Positions 1 through 11,300 of a DNA stretch of 64,000 bases are shown in pieces. Under the pieces are notes generated by a model. It was not told where the DNA came from. It made no database searches and worked only from the letters and a program-made list of their open reading frames with translations. This stretch comes from Moringa oleifera (Eukaryota > Streptophyta > Magnoliopsida > Brassicales > Moringaceae). The DNA lies in contig JAJFZO010000229.1 in assembly GCA_021397835.1 (NCBI GenBank), positions 248,001-312,000 of the forward strand. The letters run 5' to 3'. Every line of letters begins with the position of its first letter. Position 1 is the first letter of the stretch. The position numbers and the translations under genes were made by a program.

Positions 1-407
1 AAATTGGATATCCCCATTCTTCAGAAATAATACACTAGAATGGAAGGCAGAGAAGAACAGCTTTATGATCCCATCAGGAACCTAGAAATCAAGCAGGGTA
101 ACCATACAGAAGCAGGAACAAAGCAACAAAAATATGTCAAAGGTTATCTTGATGTGAAACAAACTGTCCTTGATGTCAACAGAATGAGTTGCTTTTCTGA
201 AATAATATGTATAAATCACCAAAACACTAGAAATCATTTATGTTAGACTGTTAGAGCCCTTTCTCATCAAGTCATGAGGTTTACAGCATAAAAGCAGCTA
301 GTAATAAACAAAATCAAACACTTGCTGCCTGCCCTCACTAGATCTGAATGATTATTTTAGTCAGAGACCAAAACAATTCTCAGGCAAAGGGCTGAAACTA
401 AAATTAC

Positions 408-1140
408 CGGTATGACATGAGCACGAGTGACTGTCTGATTATTTGATCCCCTCAATTTCTCAATAGATTGATAATTACGTTCCAAACATTCTTCATGCAT
501 AATCATTAGTTTTTCTGCCACCTGCAATGGCTCAAAAAATGCACAATGCTTAACAAATCAGTAGCAAAGTTTCATCTCCAATGTAGCAGGCACATCATAA
601 GATGATAATCTGAGTGCAAAAGGAAAAAAATAAAAAATTTGCTTTCAAATTTAACCCCAACATACCAGACACTGTAACATTAACTAAACAGGAGATAAAT
701 GTGGTCACTGTTGCATGAGCATTTCAAAGGTGGAAAATCACTAAATTGCTACAGATGTAATATAAATTCTGTTACCAAGAAAAACAATTTTCTTGAACTG
801 GATTCAGTTGATTAGCCCCATACATATCACAAAATGATTTATCTACGGATGGAGCTGCTGTGGATTATGCCCCTTCTTTTCCTGGTTTTTACATCATTGC
901 TATATATTCAGTTTTTGATTTCACAACTAATTAAATCCCAACAACAGATTCATAGAGCTTGCTGAAAGAGAAATAACACCAAATATTTCCCAGAACCAGG
1001 TCTCTCGGTCTCTCTACCTCTTGATTCGTACTACCAAGGAATAGCATGCCATCATGAACTTGAAATAACAACTAAAGTGATATGGTCAAAATTAAGCTTT
1101 CTAGCCTTTTCTTTATCTAAATGGAATTTCTAATAAATGT

Positions 1141-1171
<31 letters not shown>

Positions 1172-1784
1172 CAATATTATTCTACATCATTAATAATCTA
1201 CACAAAAGAAAAAAAAAATCTACACAAAAGAAAAAAAAAAAAAAGAAGTGAAGTATAAAAAAGATCATAATATACATAGGTATAGCACCCATTCAAGGCC
1301 AAATGTACAAAGCAGAAAGCCCACCTCTTCGACACTACCATCATCGGCCATGGTATTGAGAGTGAGCATAGCTTCATCAAGGATGTTTTCTAGATCATCA
1401 ATATAAAGCGGCTCTGCAAGAGTTCAATGAAGAAAAGGAATCAGAATCATACAACTGAAACAATTACCATCCTATGTCTTCCACAAAATTGAAACATAAT
1501 AAATCATAAAATCAATCAGGCACAAAACAAATGTAATATATCCAATAAAAACCCAATTCAGCTTTAACCATCGTCATAACTATAAGATGAACACAAAATT
1601 GGAATGTTAAATAGATTGACAACCAAGGATTATGAATTAATGGATACAGCAAAAGCACAAGTTAGCTAAGACAAGAATCAATGAACTTTAACCAGTATAG
1701 CGATACCCAATTAATCACAAAATAAAGCCAATTTATTCACAATGTCAGAACCAAAATGAAAGGCAAATACAGAATATCTGCCCT

Positions 1785-1816
<32 letters not shown>

Positions 1817-2076
1817 ACCACAAAAAAAAAAAGAGCCAAACTTGAAGAGCGAGTTAAGGGTTCAGTCAACTCATGATGACCTGGGGTTTGAGTGAACCAA
1901 GCAAAAATATCGGAGACGAGGAGGTCGGCCTTGCGGCGAGAATCGCGGCCACCCCATTCGTTCTCGACTGCAGCTTGTAGAGCAGTCCATCTCGATAGAA
2001 GCAATCCAATTCCTTCGCCGAACGCAGCCTGTGCCTCCTCTGACAACGCCCTGCTACCACCTCCCTTCGCGTCCAT
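408..2076 (-). CDS. TSR2: TSR2 homologue, pre-rRNA processing / eS26 escort protein (3' end not resolved)
   Basis: Three exons read on the minus strand: 1881-2076, 1325-1413 and 408-521. They join in phase (Pro-Glu-Pro across intron 1, Glu-Val across intron 2) with GT-AG borders. The start is the ATG at 2074-2076, giving MDAKGGGSRAL. The diagnostic TSR2 core WTALQAAVENEWGG lies at about residues 31-44. It is followed by an acidic segment (PLYIDDLENILDEAM), then LNTMADDGSVEEVAEKL and a short helix with MIMHEECLE. In yeast Tsr2 releases the eS26 (Rps26) protein from its import receptor and delivers it to pre-40S particles, and the plant protein is presumed to do the same. The usual acidic C-terminal exon is not visible before base 1. 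Intron 1 contains a 31-base homopolymer. Family assignment is strong; the C-terminus is missing from view. Confidence 0.87.
1140..1169. repeat. (TA)n microsatellite
   Basis: About 14 uninterrupted TA units, lying in intron 2 of the TSR2 gene, followed by two A-rich copies of an 18-20 base stretch (ATCTACACAAAAGAAAAA) around 1196-1240. Confidence 0.9.
1786..1816. repeat. C31 homopolymer in TSR2 intron 1
   Basis: Thirty-one consecutive C on the plus strand, hence G31 in the TSR2 pre-mRNA, about 65 bases after the intron 1 donor. A run A10 follows within a few bases. Length is prone to sequencing error. Confidence 0.9.
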
Positions 2077-2661
2077 GCTTCTCTCTTCTCTGTTCTCTCT
2101 TCGTCCCTCTCTCTGTTAAACCCTAGTCAGTGGTCACATGCGTCAGTATTAGAAAAAAAGAGGACGGTTCTGTTTGTTTTCCCGAGTAATATTTCTCCCG
2201 CCGAGGATAACAGTAACCAGCTCTCTGTTTGTTTTTGTCTCCGAATAAGAGCTGCCCTGTTTGGTTTAGGCCCAAATACAAAAGCCCAGTATGGATCTTA
2301 GCTGTGAATTTAACTTTAAAAATATTTTTAAATATTCTCAATTTTATCTTTTTTACTTATTTTATTTTTTATTTCTTTTAAAATAATCATTAATTAAAAA
2401 TAATTATATTAAAAAAGGCTACGAAAAGCCATGAAGACCAAGTCACAGCCTTGTGCCACAAAGCATGCTTGTCCACTTGTTTGAATGTATCAAATCTCAC
2501 TGGGTCATCGCCACGTGTCACTCCTCAACCCGACGTAAGTGTCCAAATCTTGCATGGGCCATGCTCGTATAAAGCGACGTGAAGACGAAAAAGGTGACAA
2601 CATTTTCGTTCTTAGAAAGGCTGGAGTTAACACAGAGACACGAGAGAAAGAAAATTAGAGA
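2077..2661. promoter_or_regulatory. Divergent intergenic region between TSR2 and the LEA gene
   Basis: 585 bases separate the two start codons, which point away from each other. The half nearest the LEA gene carries a G-box ABRE CACGTGTC at 2512-2519, a further ACGT core at 2533-2536, an RY-type TGCATG at 2551-2556 and a TATA box TATAAAG at 2568-2574. A GCATGC (2463-2468) lies further up. ABRE plus RY is the classical arrangement of ABI3/FUS3- and ABI5-controlled seed maturation promoters, so ABA- and seed-specific expression is inferred. The TSR2 side has no obvious TATA box and a pyrimidine-rich leader. Confidence 0.75.
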
Positions 2662-3854
2662 ATGAGCCAGCAACAGCGAGAGAGGTCACAAGAGCCTGTT
2701 AAGTACGGAGATGTCTTCTCCGTGCAAGGTGATTTAGCCCAGACACCGGTGGCGCCTGAGGACACGGCAATGATGCAGAAGGCGGAGAACACTATGCTCG
2801 GCCAGACTTTGAAGGGGGCTGCCGCCTCCAAGATGCAGTCGGCGTCGATGCAGAACGAGAGGACTGGGCTTGTGGGTCACGGTGATATGGCCAACCCTGC
2901 CGGTGCCCGTGGCGTCAGCATCGCCGAGACTGATATTCCTGGAGCGCGAGTCATCACGGAAGCAGTGGGAGGACAGGTTAAGCATCATATCTACTGTAGA
3001 GAGACAAAGAGAGTAAAACATTGACGAATTGGTTGTGTTTATATGTGTACAGGTGGTTGGTCAGTATAACCCGAGAGCGCCACTGGCAACGCCGTCAAGA
3101 AATGAACAGAGTGGAACAGCTGGTTCAGGCCTGGTCACCATCGGCGAAGCCCTGGAAGCCACAGTTCTGACTGCCGGACAGAAGCCGGTGGAGTGGAGCG
3201 ACGCTGCCGCCATCCAAGCAGCTGAAGTCAGGGCCACTGGCCGCACTGCCATTGTCCCTGGTGGTGTCGCCGCTTCTGCCCAGTCTGCCGCCACCCTCAA
3301 TGCTCGAGCTTCTGACGAGAGCGAGAAGACCAAACTGGCTGATGTGCTCACGGTATTGTCAGCTCAGACATTATTAAGTTTTTAATTATTAATTAATATT
3401 ACTAATTTAAACATTATTTAATCATAACAGACCCTGCAATTAAGTAGATTAAAATAAAAAATCAAAGGAAAAAAATATAACTTAAATAGCATTCCTTTTC
3501 TATTTTTACGTTGAGTGTATCAGATTAATTATATATTTTTTAAAATTTTAAAAATTATAAAAATAACTGATTTAAATTATGTTTAAATATTTTAATAGTA
3601 AAAAAAGTTTTTATTTTATTTTTTTAAAAGTATATATACAATTTAGTCTATATTTTTCATATTTATCTATTTAAATGCAGGATGCAACTTTTAAATTGCC
3701 GTCAGATAAGCCGGCAACAAGAAAAGATGCAGAAGGGGTAACCGGTGCGGAAATGCGGAACGATCCAAATCTGACGACTCATCCGGCGGGCGTGGCCGCT
3801 GCTGTGGCTGCGGCTGCAAGGATCAATCAGAATAAATCACAGCAAATCATATGA
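2662..3854 (+). CDS. LEA protein, D-34 / seed maturation protein (SMP) family
   Basis: Three exons: 2662-2976, 3053-3352 and 3681-3854, all in phase 0, together 262 codons plus TGA. This matches the usual length of about 260 aa. Three SMP (PF04927-type) segments can be read: about residues 12-70 (VKYGDVFSVQGDLA start), 133-190 (VTIGEALEATVLTAGQKP) and 198-257 (ending in the HPAGVAAAVAAAARINQN tail). Composition is rich in Ala, Gly, Thr and Gln, lacks Trp except for a single residue in segment 2, and has no signal peptide. D-34 LEA proteins accumulate in seeds and stressed tissue, in cytosol and nucleus, and are thought to protect macromolecules during drying. The GTG at 3053 follows ACAG directly. 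The upstream ABRE/RY/TATA cluster fits a seed gene. A polyadenylation-type AATAAA lies at 3961. Confidence 0.93.
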
Positions 3855-5314
3855 GGAGTGCCCAGTTGATATTTGAGTATACTATAGTAATTAGCAAAAA
3901 GGTTGTTAATTCCTAATTCTGTAACGCCGTGAAGTCTCTCAGTCAGACTTCATAAATTGTAATAAATAAACATTTACTGTTTTGATTTAATTTAATCTCA
4001 TTGAGAAAGGATTATGGTTTATGTTTAATTTTTAATAAAAATTTTAAAAATAAATTTATGATTTAATATTTAATATGAAACAAGAAAAATGAGTTAAGAT
4101 TATTTTAAACATTATCCTTTTTGTTAGAAATTCAGTGGGTATACTGGTAGTGCTTTTTAATGTAGAATGGAACATTATTAATGACATTATTATAATTATC
4201 AATTAATTTAAAAAATTTCAACAAATATTTTTAAATTAATATTATCAAATAATTTTTTGAAAATAATTTTAAAATTTAAGAAAACTTAAAAATAATCAAA
4301 TACTCCTTCAGTTTAGCATATTATATTTTAATTTTTTTTGTTAATTAGATAATATTTTCATGTCAAAATCCACTAAAAATGTAAGTTAGTAATTATTATT
4401 TCACAAAATATATTTTTATAATTAAAGTGTGATTCAAAATATGCAGTTAAATCAGAACATTAACAGAAGTACCTTTTGATATCCTGTAAATTTTGATTAA
4501 AAAACTATTCGAGTTATTATTATAATTTTTTTTTTAATTTTTAAGTAGTTAATATATATATATATATGTTAATTTATAATATCAAATCTTAAAAAATAAC
4601 ATGATTACTGAAATATAATTTAAGTCCATAAAAAAATATAAATTCAAACAAAAATTTATCTCATAATCAATACAAGGAAAACTAATTTTTTAGTAAACAA
4701 ATGGAAAAAAATTTGACGTATTACCACAAATAATCTTAAAGTATATGAGTAGCTACTGAGTAAATGATTTATTACGTGACAAGGACAACTCTTTGGCATT
4801 AGCTTTAAATGTAAACTACAGACCAAAGATAATAGAATGAAATCAAAAACGTTGAATTTTTAATAAAATTATAAATACTGATAGTTTAATAAAATTAATA
4901 ATTTAATTTTATTATTTTATTAATACCATAAATTACTAAAAAAACTCTTCTAACTTTTTATTAAAAAATTCAACACAAAACTAACATCAGTAAGAAATTA
5001 TACGATAAAAAATGAGCAACTCAACAAGGCTTTAATACAGATTTTCAATAATTTATGTTAGCATGTCGGTATAGCTGACTACACCATTTGACCCAGTGGG
5101 AAAAAATAAATAAAGAGAAAAGCTATTAACACCCTATCATTTGGTAATCTTGGTACAACAAAACGCTTCCTTTCACCCCTATGATTTACAAACAACAGAA
5201 AGAATAATAGCACAGCAAAAGGAGGATAAGAAAAAATTCCTCAGCCTAAATCCCAGTAAACAACAATACAAGGATATCACTCTGCTTGAGTCTTTGTGAA
5301 AGAAAGATCCTTCA
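3855..5314. other. AT-rich intergenic region between two convergent genes
   Basis: It holds the LEA 3' UTR (AATAAA at 3961-3966) and the MON2 3' UTR. Between them is strongly AT-rich DNA with a short (TA)n at 4554-4568. No ORF or RNA gene could be recognised. Confidence 0.7.
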
Positions 5315-8300
5315 TTAATTGCTTATACTAACCTTTTCAAGCCCGAGCTCTGTTGCAATGAGCTTGAGTAAAACTTGTACCAGTTCTCTTATTCGAGCTT
5401 CCCTGCCAGCAAAATTATCAAAGTTATCAGATGATTAGATGAAATCACAAAGTCTCTTTCTTTTCTCTCTTACTTTGTTGCGCAGACATGGACACAGACA
5501 CACACAACCACACAACTTGGCACACAATATATAGTCTTATATGAACTCGCACGAGAAAAGGAAAAAGTGTTCAAGGGCTGCTATTCTTCCCTAGCTTTCC
5601 CCTAAGTTATGTCCTTATACTACATCTTAATATCATAGCGACTTGTTAGACCATGCCATTCTGCTAGGATTTAACAGTTCCGTTACTTGAACCTCAATTT
5701 TATTACACTTTCTGGTCTAGCTCAGGGAAATAATCATTTATGGGACACGAGTAGCTCAGATCCCCAGCTTTAAGTACTCTAGATGCCACAAACCTCTTAA
5801 TCCAGAGGATGAAAAGCAAATTTAACTAGAATTATGAGGGGCACTACTGTGATTCAAGTCTCTAAACTATAGCCTACTACTTAAATGTTGTAGCAGGCTC
5901 ATTATTATGAAGTTTTGATCATTAGTGATGCTTTACAATCATATTTCCTTATTTCTTATCAATCTGGTGCAAATTTTATGTTCTTTCTCATGACATGACA
6001 CAGAACCATTATTTCATGGTAAGAATTTGAAAATAAGATATTAAAGCATAGATGAGGCAGCAATGACAGTTGGTATCAACTACTACGTTATTTAAACTAC
6101 TAGCTATGCTCACAAAATTATATCATTCTCACCTTGATATAACGAGTTCACAGAAAGAGGGAAATAGAACAAGTAAATGTGGACGCTTGTTATGGCCATC
6201 CACAGTTAGGCCACTTCTCAATTGTGGACACAAGGGAAGAATAGATGCGGTGTCAGGATGAATTTTCAGATGGGCCAGTTCTTGAAGGATATAAGTAATT
6301 TCTTCAAGCCTTGCTGTTGGTAACTGACGTTGACCTGCAAGAAAAGTTGCATGGATGAGAACAGTACAACCAAAAACCAAAGAAAACTTAATGTGAAGAC
6401 TGATAATATTCAGTGATCTGGTCATGATGACACACCCATACCTAATTCATTTTCATCAATGAGAAATCTTGTCAAGATATGTTCACATCTCTTAATAAGC
6501 ACCATGATAGAGATTCTGCTGACTTCAGATCTTGTCGAGTTCCAATCGCTGGCTCCATCATCAAAACTGAGAAAAGCATCATTGGTATGTCAAAATCCTA
6601 AATTAAACAGACTCCAAAATTGTTGGTTTAGAGATAACTATGAGCCCATATCGAGGTGCCTAGAAACCAGAGGATGAACCCTCTCTTCAGGAGGATGCGT
6701 GAAGGGGCAAAGAGGGTTGTAATCCATTTGTGAAAAAGGCAATGGTCAGTAGAAGCACCTCAAATCATTTAGCAAATACCAGGAGGGGCTCGATAAACAC
6801 AAATTGACGGGACTATCACATATTTGTTTTATGTTCACTCTAGAGGATACAAGATCAGCAACACTTACAAAAGTATGTAATCACCAATTTTGACAAAGAG
6901 ATAGAAAATTAGGAGCTGTAAGCAGCTAACCATGTAAAATGAAGAAAGATGACAAGAATTTCACATGTCCAATAGTACCCCACATGTATACCATCTCTCT
7001 CGTGGTCAAGTCGCACCATCACATTTATATCAGTTCTCTTCAGATAGTCATTTTCATTTTTCTACAGTATGACCTAAGGTTTCTTCACACAGGCAGCCAT
7101 CAGGAGTCATAGAATAATCGAAAGAAATTGCTTAAACGGCTTAATATTTTAAAACTATGATTTGAAGGCTAGATAATGCTATGCAACTGACTACCTGCTC
7201 AAAGAAAATAACTTCTGCAAACAAGTCAAAGAAAATCTGCTACAGTGGGCAGGCATAAGTTCCACAGTCTCAACTGGCAAGAAGCTTGTTCGTGATGCAC
7301 AACGGTCCAACGTTGAAACAAGTCGTTCTAGAATCTGCAAATATTAAGAAAAACATGAAATCAGATAAAAGAACATAAAAAGATTTGACTTTAGAGACCC
7401 ATGGACTTTATTACATAGCATAAGACTTGACATAAGACAAGTACTACTTATCAAAGACTGCTTACATCTGGAGGTGCGTCAATAGGTGATTTAAGAACCC
7501 TATCACCCAAAATGTTTAATATGGTCATCTCCAGGGACTCATCAGCTATAAGCACTACAGCTGGGAGAGAATTGGAATGAAGGGCACGTCCACAGTAACC
7601 CACAAGAAATATTTCACAGACATCTGCAACTTCTTTCCAAAGACGTATTCTTGCAGGTCTGCTGAGTTTTGAATCTGGCTCATACTTCATTTCTAAGTTG
7701 CTGACATCATCTACGAGCATGCGGTTGAAGCCTTCAACGGCTAACCTCCAAAGTGAGCCGTCTGGATTGTCTCTTCTTGTTGTCATGCACCTGAGAAATA
7801 AGAACGATCCCATTGTTTACTTGTGCATATATTTTCAATTTTAACAACAAACAAAAAATAGTACTTTCGATGGGCAAGCTCAAATTCCCTAGTAACCTAA
7901 GGTCAAATTCTACTGATTATTGCGAAGGTACTCATCTGGAGCTACTATTAGATTCTCCCTCTGGCTATAGAATCTAATTCAAGTCTTGGTTAGTAGAAAC
8001 TACTTAGTAGTGGGAAGGCTATGATATCCAACAGGCGGATTGGTCCAATTCTTTTCAGAAGATATCCATTTTCAGGGAAAGACAGGCAAAAGATTCCAAC
8101 ATTTTGGCATCTTCACAAAAATAAGACTAGGAAAAACAAACTCTAAGGTATGTATAAAAAGAAATCTGATTTATGCCCAACATATATTCCATAGCAAGAT
8201 AAAGTACCTTGTCTTGGTGCCTACTGTAGCAAGGGGACCGAACAAAAATGAGCAGACAATTAGGTGCACTGAAGTACATGAGGATTAGAAATTGAAGATT

Positions 8301-11300
8301 ATAGAAATTATTTGAAAGGACATTTCTGCATAAAATATAATGCTCAAGCAAGTATTCCGATCACCAAACATATGCCAGTCCACAGAGAGAGAGAGAGAGA
8401 TGTCACTATGACAGCCAGAGTCTTTTAGGGGCCTAAAGAGGCATGAGTCATACTCATAATGCAGACAAGAATTCATTGTTGAAGGAGCTACATGTCATTA
8501 TCTAGTTGTATTTTGTCAATCAAATAGATAATAAGGCACACATGAGGCACTGATGCTAATTTATGTTAAAATATGTCAAACTATGCAGCCATCCCACCAG
8601 TGAGTGGTTAGGTGTTTTGGAGATTGGTGAGTAATTGTTACCAAATGCAGATTACGTTGGGCTCTCAATACCACACAGAAAAGTGGATCATAACTTATTA
8701 GTAAATCAGAAATCAAAAGTAGTCAAATTTCAAACCAGTAACTTTTTCTGATATAGTTTGATGTTGCAGAATTATAAATTTAGCATCAGAGAAAAGGTAC
8801 CCGACCTTCCAAGGCTTTGGATAACTTCCGGAAACATGATATACTTTTCAACTGTTGGAGCCTGTAGTAGAAGGTTTACAAGAACGGGAACGAGCTTTTC
8901 TGCGAACAAATAACTTGGAATGCCTGATGTTACAGTTGTAGCAGATGCAGAATTCAATGATGAAGCTTCAACTCTCTTTGGGGATATAGAAGCAGTACCA
9001 TTTGGTATTCCATTCTTCAAATGGATATCTGTAGAAGTGATACCCGAATTTTAAACTTCTGGCTAATTCAACATACAAGTATTCAGCTCAAGTGTCTACC
9101 TGTACCAGAGTCACTGGTACTGGCTTCCTCAGCCTCACCTTCCTCACTTTTTAAAGCAGTATCTGATCTCGGAAGATATCGCAAAAGCTCTCTCAGAAGG
9201 ATGAGCCACATTGAAGGAAGGTGCTCCGTTGGGCGCAACAAAGGTAAGACTTCCAATACAGTCCGTAGCACAGGTGGAACATGTCCCTAGATAGAAGCAA
9301 CACATTTCCATAATTTCATCAATAGCTAAAAGAACCCATGATTTTGAATATATTTATTCATAGCACTATCTCTATCCTGTTCTTTTCCATCATTGGAAGA
9401 GGCACTACTGGAACTCCGATAAATTTATCTCCAACGCATATGGGAAACGAAATTGCAGGGCCTTCTTATTTCACATGTAGGAACCTAACCCAGGAAAGAT
9501 TAAGCAATCTGATGGAATCATGATTACATAGAACAACTTCTGTCTTGGACAAGAGTAGAGAAAACCATGGTGCCAAGACATTTTCTGGAAAACTCGTTCA
9601 TAGTTCACTTATGCTAATTTCTGATCACTAATGTACATGCTTAGTAATTCATGCTAATTTTATATTAACATGCTTTTCCTACATTGATGGAGAAAGTGGC
9701 AAAACGGTCTCCTTCTCGCCAAACCAGTACTCAACTTGAATTTAATAACATTAATAGTTAGAAGGAAAGGAAGGAACATAGACACAAACCCATATATGGA
9801 GCACTGGAATATATATATGAACTAGGAAGAAATTTATAAGGAGAAACAGAAAAGCCAGTAAGAAAGAGACTTCAGTCGCAAAAACTTACAAATTCAGTTT
9901 CATAGTTATCATTAGCTATCATAGCATGCTTGATCACCAGATCTATAATTGCTAGCAACTGTGAGTATAGGTGATCATCAAACATCTTCTGTGCTTGTAC
10001 ATAAAGTTCTCCTTCAAAAGTTTGATGAGATCCGCACATGGACACACAGAAAAAAAACAACATAAGCATAGACTGAACAAGGAACATAATATATGTCTGT
10101 TTTTTTGTTTCTGCTAAAAAAAAAAAAAAGTCTGCTTCAAACATTCATTAATGAAGCAGAGGAAAAGGCCATATTAGTCCCCAGTCCATTGTACCTATGG
10201 TTGCGACTTTATCTTTGATGCCAGAGCCCAATATAATAAATAAGAATTAATATAATATAATAAACTTACCCAGACCATGCACAATCTCCTGCTTCACTTT
10301 GCTATCTGTATTATTATTGTAGCTTGGTGACTTTTGGAAAACAAGCTCGTATATGTCAAGTACAGAAATAAGGTAAGGCATGGGAAAATTCCCCTGTATC
10401 ATAAAGAAGTTTTAGCAGAAAAGTGAGTATACGTAGTTGATGTCTACATTCTTGCAGACAGGCATTTCACAAGGGGTGGATGAGATCAAACAAATGCCAG
10501 TCCAAGTGATTGAATAATTACCTTAACACAATGGGAGAGTATAGGTGTCTGTAAACAATTGATTGCTGCAAGTGCAACCTCTTTACTACCGCTGAAAATG
10601 CTATTTTTAACAAAAAGAAGCAAAGATTCCCATCCTGCAGATGTAAAACATCACAATATATTTCTGGTGACTTTAACAAATTATTAGTGTCTTGGGTAAA
10701 TACACATTCACACCCTCCAGATGAGGACTGCTTACACTTCACTACCATTTTCTCCAAATGATAGAATGAACTTTGCCACCATCTAGAAGAGTACCAGGTT
10801 GCCTCCTTGGCACTTGCCACTACTAATCATTATATGTAAGTTTCAACTATGATACCTCTCTAAGCCTTTCCTGTACATTCGCATCTATATGATCTTTTCC
10901 CTTGAGCCATCTATCCGAATGGCATAATTTATGAGCAGAGCTCACGGCACTAAATACCACTTTGAAAACAATTACATAGCATATTAAAAATGAAGCTAAC
11001 TGAAAGGAAGACAACCAACATAATAAGATATATAAAGACCAAAAAGTCGGCTCACCTGACCAAAAATTGTTTAAACTTTTGAGGAAAGGAAAGAAAGACC
11101 GTAATAAACGAGCTATTCCACTGAGGACCAGTACAAGTGTCTCATCCCACTGTTTCTGGGCAGTGTTACGACTGTAAAGTTAGTGAGAAGAAGAGGGGTT
11201 AAAGGTTGTTTGAAATCAAGATGAAGGATCCAAGGTTCGAATTCATCCATGGTGCAGAGCAAAAAAGTGGAAAACCAGATATACTAATGAGACTTCTTTA

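Noticed and set aside
1711..1880. Continuation of the TSR2 first exon through a poly-Gly stretch
   Set aside because: That reading runs into the C31 homopolymer. Splicing at 1881 to the exon at 1413-1325 restores the conserved TSR2 acidic segment in phase.
2734..3351. Minus-strand ORFs over the LEA exons
   Set aside because: They are antisense shadows of GC-rich LEA coding sequence and resemble nothing known to me.
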